From a virus, in IMG/VR virus record IMGVR_UViG_3300030380_006769, positions 1-20,193 of that record: a stretch of DNA of 20,193 bases; one strand, given 5' to 3'. A program made the translations under genes and the position numbers. Under the pieces are notes generated by a model. That model saw only the letters and a program-made list of their open reading frames with translations, made no database searches and was not told the origin of the DNA. This document shows, in pieces, positions 1 through 8,700 of this stretch. Position 1 is the first letter of the stretch, and each line of letters begins with the position of its first letter.

Positions 1-222
1 TTATCATTCAATAATCGTACTGCAGAAGATATAAATTTAATTGCTGCTTTTTTTGACAATAAAGCAGCAAAAAACTTTGACTTTACAGTAACAGATAATT
101 TTACTGGAGGAAATTTATCTAATACGACTATGAAAGTTGTATGTGATACGTATAGTATAAATTATGTTAGAGAAAATTTTCATTCTTTAACTTGTACACT
201 ACGAAGAGTTTATGAGCCATGA
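1..222 (+). CDS. Minor tail protein M-like (3' end only)
   Basis: The reading frame is open from the first base and ends in TGA at 220-222, giving the last 73 residues of a protein that starts upstream. The segment near the start reads FNNRTAEDINLIAAFFDNKA, then KNFDF, and it ends in LTCTLRRVYEP. This pattern (an aromatic-rich 'end of profile' helix, a short beta segment, then a final strand) is what the C-terminal half of the lambda gpM/minor tail family looks like, and M lies directly before L in lambda-type tails, as here. Its stop overlaps the next start as ATGA. The call rests on short sequence plus gene order, so it is probable rather than certain. Confidence 0.7.
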   Translation, partial: LSFNNRTAEDINLIAAFFDNKAAKNFDFTVTDNFTGGNLSNTTMKVVCDTYSINYVRENFHSLTCTLRRVYEP

Positions 223-1313
223 GCGATATAATTGATACAGTACAACTTCAAGAAACTGATGATGCTTTAGTAACTCTTTTTGATATTACTTTGCCGAGTG
301 GTACTGTTACTCATTTTTTTAATGGGCTAGATGATGGAAGCAATAATATTTATTTTCCTCAAAAAGAAATAAGTGGTTCTTCTTACCCATTAAAAGAGTA
401 TATAGCAATACCTATACAAATAGAAGGAATTGAATTTTCAAGTGCAGGTGCTTCAAATAGACCTACTTTATCTGTAGCAAATATTCCTATTCTTTCAAGA
501 AGTATTTCTAATAATTCAGATGGTACAGACGATGAAGCAAATATTCCTATTCTTTCAAGAAGTATTTCTAATAATTCAGATGGTACAGACGATGAAGCAG
601 ATATTTTAGATATATTAAATTCTGAAGGAATTACAAACAATGAAGATTTGTTGAATTCAAGAATTGTTGTAAGAAAAACATTACTTTCAAAAACTTATAA
701 TAGTTCTAGTTCCAATCCGAACTCTGCTCCAATAGAATTTCCTTCTCAAACTTATATTATAGACAGAGTTTCCGGTGAGACTAATGTAGTTGTTCAATTT
801 GAACTAGCAAGCCCTATGGACATAGAGGGAGTAAAATTACCTAACCGAGTAGTAATAGGTAGATACTGTCCTTGGAGATACCAAGGATATCTGCATCCCG
901 ATAGAACACAAACTCCCACAGGACCTGCTTACGAAGGTGGGTGCACTTGGCCTTTAAATAGTAATGGTAGATTTTTTGATAAAAATGATAATGTAATAAC
1001 AAAGAATATTTCTTCCATACCTACATATGATTCTAATAATACGAATGACTCTAGATCAATAGGTTTTAAAACAAAAACAATTAGAGATGGTCATACAGAA
1101 ATATGGGAAGCTATACGTACTATACCAGAGGAAAGTTTTGCAGGACAATTTAATCCAGTAACTGCTAAAGGATACTGGACTCGTGCTGACGTTTGTGGAA
1201 AAACATTAAATTCTTGTAAAATTCGTTTTCAAGGAAATAATAGTGATGATACTTTAAATACAGCATTTGTATTACCTTTTGGAGGGTTCCCTGGAGCTAA
1301 ACAGTTTAGATGA
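219..1313 (+). CDS. Minor tail protein L-like, putative Fe-S tail-tip protein
   Basis: A 364-residue protein resembling lambda gpL, a tail-tip component whose C-terminal domain binds an iron-sulfur cluster through four cysteines. This protein has exactly four cysteines, all in the C-terminal half: C217 (RYCPW), C242 (GGCTW), C326 (DVCGKT) and C333 (SCKIRF). That matches the family's ligand pattern. The end, LPFGGFPGA, is also typical. The N-terminal part (about 1-210) has the usual beta-rich look, with SNRPTLSVAN leading into a loop region. The protein is longer than lambda gpL (232 residues); part of the excess is a perfect 20-residue tandem duplication at residues 87-126. The start overlaps the M stop (ATGA) and the stop overlaps the K start, indicating translational coupling. 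Function is inferred from family and position. Confidence 0.85.
   Translation: MSDIIDTVQLQETDDALVTLFDITLPSGTVTHFFNGLDDGSNNIYFPQKEISGSSYPLKEYIAIPIQIEGIEFSSAGASNRPTLSVANIPILSRSISNNSDGTDDEANIPILSRSISNNSDGTDDEADILDILNSEGITNNEDLLNSRIVVRKTLLSKTYNSSSSNPNSAPIEFPSQTYIIDRVSGETNVVVQFELASPMDIEGVKLPNRVVIGRYCPWRYQGYLHPDRTQTPTGPAYEGGCTWPLNSNGRFFDKNDNVITKNISSIPTYDSNNTNDSRSIGFKTKTIRDGHTEIWEAIRTIPEESFAGQFNPVTAKGYWTRADVCGKTLNSCKIRFQGNNSDDTLNTAFVLPFGGFPGAKQFR
476..599 (+). repeat. Perfect 60-bp in-frame tandem duplication inside the L-like gene
   Basis: Two head-to-tail copies with a period of exactly 60 bp, identical across the whole 124-nt span. The match ends only at 475/535 on the left and 540/600 on the right. 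Each copy encodes 20 residues, beginning ANIPILSRS and ending GTDDE (residues 87-106 and 107-126). Identity at third codon positions means the event is very recent or an assembly artefact. It keeps the frame and lies in a loop-like acidic/serine-rich region upstream of the cysteine domain. Confidence 0.97.
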
Positions 1314-1996
1314 TAGAAGATATAAAAAAACATTTTGATAGTGAATACCCGAAAGAAGCTTGTGGAATAATTGGAATCGTAAAAGGAAAGAAAAAGTGGT
1401 TTCCTTGTGAAAATATCGCACAAACTGAAGAAGATTTTATTATGTCTTCGAATGATTGGTTTGAAGTAAAAAAGAAAGCAGATATATTTGCAATAGTGCA
1501 TAATCACATAAATAGTAGTAATCAGGCAAGTGAAAATGATATAAATAATTGTAATGCTCTAGGAGTGCCTTATTATATTTTTAGCTACCCGAGTTTAGAC
1601 TTAAATATAATTGAACCTAAAGAAAATTTTAATCCTTTAATTGGAAGAGAGTATCAGTTTGGAGTAGCTGACTGTTTTGAAGCGATGAGAGATTGGTTAA
1701 GTGCTCAAGAAATTAAAATACCTAAAAGAGCTTTATTTGAAGATGATTGGTGGTTGAAAGGGTTGGATTACTTCACCGAAGAAACAATTGCACAGTGGGG
1801 ATTTAAAAAAGTAGATAGTCCACAAAAAAACGACTTATTAGTATTTGCGGTAGAAGGTAACATAGGAAATCATTGTGGAGTATATTTAGATAATGATATC
1901 TTTTTTCACCACGCAGAAAACAGACTATCTTGCAGAGAATCGTTATACCCTTTTTGGGTTAAACATATTATAGGAATATATCGTCATGGAGCGTAA
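1310..1996 (+). CDS. Tail assembly protein K-like: JAMM peptidase + NlpC/P60 domain
   Basis: A 228-residue two-domain protein with the architecture of lambda gpK. Residues about 1-110 form a JAB/MPN (JAMM) metallopeptidase: E16, the H64-x-H66 pair in IVHNHINSS, then S74 and D77 fit the zinc-binding pattern. Residues about 112-228 form an NlpC/P60 cysteine peptidase: likely nucleophile C122 in VADCFEAMRDW, catalytic H188 in NHCGVYL, and H200 or H201 in FFHHAEN as the third residue. By analogy, this protein acts in tail-tip assembly and may cut peptidoglycan during DNA entry. All key residues are present, so it should be active. It overlaps L by 4 nt and the next gene by 11 nt. Confidence 0.92.
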   Translation: MIEDIKKHFDSEYPKEACGIIGIVKGKKKWFPCENIAQTEEDFIMSSNDWFEVKKKADIFAIVHNHINSSNQASENDINNCNALGVPYYIFSYPSLDLNIIEPKENFNPLIGREYQFGVADCFEAMRDWLSAQEIKIPKRALFEDDWWLKGLDYFTEETIAQWGFKKVDSPQKNDLLVFAVEGNIGNHCGVYLDNDIFFHHAENRLSCRESLYPFWVKHIIGIYRHGA

Positions 1997-2744
1997 AATT
2001 TATTTAGAAGGAGAGCTTGGCGCTAAATTTGGAAAAGAGTACACCATGAATGTAAACTCTTTTTCAGAGGTTTTACGCTGCTTGGAGTGTAATTTTTCTA
2101 ATTTTAGAGAGTATTTAAATTCTTGTGCAGAAAATAATATAGGATTTGTATGTGAAGTTGCGGGAAACCCGTTAAAAAGTGAAGCAGAACTTCTTTTACA
2201 ATACAGGGAAGGAGATATGTTAATTAGTCCGCTTCCAATGGGATCTAAGAGTGGCGGAGGTAAAATACTGGCAGCACTTGCTGTAACTGCTTTGATACTA
2301 ATTAACCCCGGCGGATTTTTTATGACGCAAACACAAGCAGCTGCGTTTAATGCAGCAGGAGTTCAAACACAAGCAGCTACATACGCTCTTACTACTCCGG
2401 GATTAGTTGCAGCAGGTCTAGCAGTAAACTTAGCTTTAGCGGGTGTTCAACAAATAATGGCTCCAGATCCAGGAGTAGACAGCGATCAAGATGAAAGTTA
2501 TTTATTTCAAGGAACAGGACAAACTCTTGTAGAAGGAGACCCTGTTCCTATTTTATATGGAAAGCTGAGAGTGCCGGGACGTCCTATAAGTACACAAGTA
2601 AGAAATGAAAGATTAAATTATTATGATGCTGGGACAGTCTATGCAGATTCTACAGCAGATTCAACTAATCCTGTTGTTGTAAATGGAGCAAGCGGTGGTA
2701 GTAACGATCCAACAGAAGAACGTGAAAATCACGCAATGCGATAA
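1986..2744 (+). CDS. Tail assembly protein I-like
   Basis: A 252-residue protein matching lambda gpI (223 residues), which is needed for tail-tip assembly together with K, L and J. Residues about 1-82 look like a ubiquitin-like beta-grasp domain. A glycine-rich hinge (GSKSGGGK, 86-93) follows, then two hydrophobic helices (about 94-110 and 138-158) separated by a QTQAA-rich stretch (the motif occurs at 115-119 and 127-131). The conserved C-terminal part has SYLFQGTGQT (171-180) and GDPVPILYGKLRV (184-196), close to the usual family motif. The start codon lies inside the K gene (11-nt overlap) with AGGA a short distance upstream. The gene ends 11 nt before J. The order K-I-J and the motifs agree. 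Confidence 0.88.
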   Translation: MERKIYLEGELGAKFGKEYTMNVNSFSEVLRCLECNFSNFREYLNSCAENNIGFVCEVAGNPLKSEAELLLQYREGDMLISPLPMGSKSGGGKILAALAVTALILINPGGFFMTQTQAAAFNAAGVQTQAATYALTTPGLVAAGLAVNLALAGVQQIMAPDPGVDSDQDESYLFQGTGQTLVEGDPVPILYGKLRVPGRPISTQVRNERLNYYDAGTVYADSTADSTNPVVVNGASGGSNDPTEERENHAMR

Positions 2745-2755
2745 GAGAGAAGATA

Positions 2756-5700
2756 ATGGTAGATATTAATAGAGGAGGTCGTACTTCACAGCTTACAAAT
2801 GCTGGTGCTACTGCACAAAATATAAATATAACTGATTTAATTTGTGAAGGCCCTATTAAAGGCTTGGTAGATGGTGTAGGTAGTTTATACCTAGACGATG
2901 TATCTGTAGAGGACTCAAAATTTTCTGAATTTATTCCTGAATCTTTTTTAAATGGAACTATATCTTTTTCTGGCAGTGCAGTCGGAACGGTTGCTTCAAA
3001 TATTGATATAAGTTCAGTTGAATTTGACTCTGCAAGCCCTAGAAGTATACGACTTTTATATAAGCAAACAACAGCAACATTAACGAGTCTTACTGAAACT
3101 AATGCAAAAAGAGATTTAGTATTAGAAGCAGTATCTGGAACTCCTTTTGATTCTTCATGGGAAACAGGCTCTCAACTATCTGGAAACGCAGAAGCTAGAG
3201 CTGTGTTGTCTCACTCTGATATGGAAAGCTCTCGAGCAGGGGTTTTTAGAGTCACAGATGGTAACACAGCTTCTTTTTCTACTGCAGGAGGAAGTTTTCC
3301 GTCTACTGGAACGTATACTATAACAATTTTTTATTACATTTCAATAACCGGAATTAACTCTTCAACTAATGAAATTACACTAGCGTCTGCTCCAAACTCA
3401 GGGACTTATGAGTTTGCTATTGGACAACAACAATTAATTGATGATGAAGGCGAGGGACAAGCAAATACTGCTAGTGTTGTTACCAGAATTAATAAACTTA
3501 ATATTGACTTCCGTAGAGGAGATTTAGAGCAAACTGTAGTTTCTTCTGTTGGAGGAGTTGGAGGCTCTGTAGCAGTTACCGGAAGTACTTCAAATATAAG
3601 TGGACCTTCAGAATTAAAAATAATCAGCTCTTCTTTATCGTCTTCTTTGGGTATAGGTATATTTGACGTAAATGGTCTTCCAAATACTGATGGCAGTGCA
3701 ACTTTTCCTGGAAATCCAGATACTTCTATTATGGCTAGTGCTGCTACAATTTTACCCAGCTCTGCTTTTGGATTAGATACTGCTGTTAAAATTGCTGAAG
3801 CTGACGAAATTGGATTTACTATTAAGTATCCTGCACTTCAAGTAATAAATTTAAATAAAGGAAAAAAAGAAACTGCATATGCATTTTATGTAATGCAAAT
3901 TCGTTTTCAACAAAATGGAGCGTTTACAGCTTTTAAAGCACTATTCCCTAATCGAGGAGACTACGTAAAACATTTTGCAAATACTAGTGCCCCAATATCT
4001 TTTGACCATCAAGTAAATTTAGATGGATATAGAAACATAGTAGGCCCTTTTGAAGACTTTCAAGTTAGAATTGTAAGAGTTACTCGTCATATAGGACTAC
4101 CTGTGCGTCAAAGTGGTACTAATGAAAATGATCCAGATAAATCAAAATGGCAACTTTCTGCTACAGCATCTGTAGAAAGTTTACGTGCAGTAATTAAGGA
4201 CAACTTAATTTATCCTTATAGTTCAATTGCCTCTGTTAGTTTTTCGTCTAAACAGTTTGATGGTATCCCAAAAAGAAGTTACTTACTTCAAGGTAAATTA
4301 GTAAATGTTCCAAATACTTATACTCCTCGAGAGTACTCAAATACAGGAATTGCAAAGTATTCAGGGTTCTGGAATGGAGATTTTCATAGTACTCCACTTT
4401 ATACAGATAATCCTGCTTGGATATTTTATGATATTGTTACTAATAATAGGTATGGTGGTGGGAGATGGTTAAAAGACACTGAAATAGATAAGTATGCTTT
4501 ATATCGTGTAGCGAGATATTGTGATGAACTAGTAGATGATGGAAGTGAATATAATAATCAAACTCCTTTAATAGTTGGAGAGTTCTATAAAATTAAAGTT
4601 ACAGGAGCAATGAATTGGAGTACAGTGGGAGCTTCTAGTAACGCTGTAGGAACAATTTTTCAAGCTACATCAACTACACTCACAACGGCAACTGCAAAGG
4701 CATGTAGAGTTGAGCCACGTTTTCGTGCAAATGTATTTCTTACTAAGGCAACGGATGCTTACAAAGTGTTTAAAGACTTTGCAACTATATTTTTAGGAAT
4801 ACTTTATTGGCAAGATAGTAAGGTTGTTGCTGTGCAAGATGCACCCCAAGATCCTGTTTATAATTTTACAAAAGGAAATATCATAGATGGAATTTTTTCA
4901 TACGAGTCTTCAGGCTCTCGCACAAGAGTAAATCAAGTTGTAGTTACTTGGAATGATCCTACAATTAATTATGAGCCCGTACCTTTAGTAGTAGAGGATA
5001 GAGAAAGCATTGCTCGCACAGGCAGAATTATTAGTGAAAGTGCTGTAGCTTTTGGAGCCACTTCAGAAAGTCAAGCAATTCGATATGGTAGGTGGAAACT
5101 ATGGACTGCTCAAAATCAAACAGAAGTTGTATCATTTAAAACTTCTTTAGCTGCTCATTTTGTTAAGCCTGGCGATGTTATAAATATTCAGGATGCAGAT
5201 AGATTTGGAGTTGCTTATAGTGGCCGTACAAGTTCTGCAACATCTACTACTCTTACTTTTGATAGAAGCGTTCCTTTTAACTCTGGCTCAACTTACGAGT
5301 TGAGTACTCTTGTAACTGCTCCGGCAGCATTAAATGCTTCAGACGGCAGTATAACTATAAATTCAGTAACATACGAAAGAGGAGAAAAGATAGATCAAGC
5401 ATTTGTTTTTAATGGCTCTGCTTATGTTTTAACAAATTTAGATACTGAAAAAAGAGCTTCAAATGCATTTACAGATAGTTCAGGCTCAGAGCTTATTCCA
5501 ACAGTATGGAAGCCTTATTCATATATAGAAAGTCACGAAATTACAAATCCTGGAAGTACTGTAACAACAGTTACTCTAGCAAACTCTGCTACTTTTGACA
5601 CTACTCCTTCTAAACACAATATTTGGGCATTAAAAGAGACTTCTGGAGGCTTGAATGTTTCTGGATCAGAAAAAATGTATAAGGTTTTAAGTATTACAGA

Positions 5701-8700
5701 AGAAAGTTCTAATATTTTTGCAATAAGTGCAGTTGAATATTTTGATGAAAAATTTACAGCAATTGAACAAGAGTATTCATTAGGAGTTACTCCTGCTTCT
5801 GTTTATATTGAAAATGAACCTGTCGTTATTCCGAGACCTATAAATCCAAGAGTAGTTTTAGCAACTGATGCCTCTAGTCCGGGAGAAGAATTGAGAATTG
5901 AGTGGGATCAACCTTCATCAAGTATAGAGTCTATAGTGCGATACGAAGTATTACACAACATAGATGGAGTAAGAAATCCGTTTATAACAAAAGATACTCA
6001 TGCAGTTTTTAATAATGTTCCAAATGGCAGTGCTACATTTAAAATACGAGCAATTTCTAGACAAGGAAATATATCTTCGTATACAGCCATTGAATACGGT
6101 GTATATGATCCATATAGTGAAAATATACCTCGGATGGCTGGAGGTATTCCAAAAGGTGCCATTTCTACAGCACAGGGCAAAATTAATTCAAGTAATCAGT
6201 TTGTATTCCAAGCAACAAACACTCAAGTAGCTTCAGTAGGAAATCCTTTTATTACTTATACTATTACGGGGGCAAAAAATGTTGCAAACATTTCAGCTGG
6301 AGAAAAGTATTATCTTTATCTAGATACTGCAACACCGTCGCTAAAACTATTAGAGTACGAGGCATCTGCTTTCTCTAATTTACAATTCTATAGAGATGTC
6401 GGATCAGGAAATGCAGCACTGTCTACTGCATGGACATCTATAGGCACTGTTTCTGTTTCTGCAAATTCAAATGAAGTTACTGGAAGTGGATTTAATAATA
6501 ATGTTCAGTTGAGAGACGTATTAAATTTATCAAACTCTACGAGCCCTTCTGGAGGAGATGGTGCAACTGTAATTTCTATTATTTCAGATACAAAACTACT
6601 GATTGATCGTACTTTTAGTACTGCAAAATCCAGTATTACTGCATATCGCTCTGCATTTAGACCCGACTATGCAAATGATGCTATTTTTGCAGAGATTACA
6701 AAAACAGGAAGTACTATTTCAACTGATAATTTTATTACTTTAAGAACTTTGTCAGACGATGAAGATGATACAACCGAAACTTTAGATGACGGTACAATTA
6801 GAGTAAGGGATGGGGGAATAAGTGTAGATAAAATTGCTGCAAACTCAATTACTGCTGATAAAATTCAGGCAAATGCAATTAGCGCTCGTGAGATTGATGC
6901 AGATTCAATCAATGCAAACCACATTATAGCAGGCCAAATTACTGCAAGTGCCATTGCAGCGGGAGCAATAACTTCAGACAAAGTTACAGCGAACTCTATA
7001 GTTGCAACTCTTTTGAATGCAACTAAAGTACAAGCTACTGATATACAAACTACAACTCTTTCATCAATTAGTGCAAATATTGGTGATATTACTGCCGGAA
7101 CTCTCAAAGGAGGAAATATACCAGATGCAAATTCTGCGCCTGCAGGAAGTGAGAGTGGAGCATTCTTAAATCTTACTGGCGGTAAAATGGTTTTTGGTAA
7201 TGCAAGTAAGTACGTATTATTTGATGGTACAAATCTTGAATTGAATGGTGTAGTTATTGATGCAAGCTCAACAATCAGTGCTCCTGCTCCTGCACAAATT
7301 ATAATAAAAGAAGACGGTACGACAGAAGTTAGTGATGCTTCATCTTTAAATTTTACAAATGGACTTAATGTTTCAGTTTCTGGTACAGAGGCTACAATAA
7401 ATATAGATACAGGTGCTGTAACAAATGGAGCTACTACTATTCCTACAGGAGATCAAGTACATGACTTTGTAATTGCTCAAGGATATACTACTAATATTGG
7501 AGATATTACAGGTGTTACAGCAGGAGATGGACTAAGTGGAGGAGGCAGCTCTGGAGGAGTTTCTCTAGCAGTAGACTCTACGGTAGTTCGTACGAGTGGT
7601 GCTCAAACAATAAATGGTAATAAAACTTTTGGTAATAATGTAACAGTTGCTGGTAATCTCACTGTAAATGGAACTACTACTACAATTAATACACAAAATG
7701 TAACTATAGAAGATAATATTATAATTGTAAACAGTGCTCAATCGGGAACTCCAGCTTCTTCTGTCACTGCAGGACTTGAGGTAGAGAGAGGATCCTCTTC
7801 AAATAAAAGATTTGTATATGCAGAAAGTGGAGTTGGCAATTCAGGAAATGAAACTTCAGGATGGACTTTTGGAAGCGAAAGAGTCGAAGCAGGTACTTTT
7901 TTTGGCACTTTTGTTGGAGATGTAACAGGTACTCCTAGTTCTCTTGTAGGATTGACTACAGACAATCTTGCTGAAGGCACAAATAATCTTTATTTTACTA
8001 ATGCAAGAGCTATAGCTGCTATAAGTACAGGAGTAGGTATTGCAAAATCAGGTCAAAGTATATTTGTAGATCTTTCTGAATTAACTGATATGACATCGAG
8101 TGTTAATAGAACACAGGATGAATTAATTCTTTTAGATAATGGTGCAGATAGAAGAAAACTTATTTCAGAAATTGGACTAAGTGCATTTAATAATGATTTA
8201 GGCTTTACATCTAACGCCGGAGATATTACAGGTGTTACAGCAGGAACAGGATTAACAGGTGGTGGTTCCTCCGGTAGTGTTACACTTAATGTTAATACTG
8301 GCGCAGTGTCAAACGGTGCAAATACTATTCCAACAGGTGATCAAGTACATGACTTTGTTACAGGACAAGGCTTTGTAACAAGTTCAGGAGTTACAAGTAT
8401 AGTAGTTAATACAGCGGCCGGGTTAGATGGTGGAGGAACAACAATTACAAGCACCGGAACAATATCATTAAGTTTAGATCTTTCAGAGCTTACTGATATG
8501 ACTGGTGCAGTAGATACTTCAGTAGATGAATTAATTCTTTTAGATAATGGATCAGAACGCAGAAAAAGATTTGATGAAATCTTTGGGTCAAATGCGTATA
8601 GCTCGACTACGATTCCTACTAATAATAATCAACTTACTAACGGTAGAGGCTTTACTACAAATACTGGTACAGTAACATCTGTATCAGGAGGTACAGGGTT

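Noticed and set aside
6865-7107. Minus-strand open frames opposite J and the fibres (here and near 9085, 11072, 18693 and elsewhere)
   Set aside because: They lie wholly inside well-supported + strand genes, lack ribosome-binding sites and recognisable motifs, and arise from the repetitive codon composition of the opposite strand.
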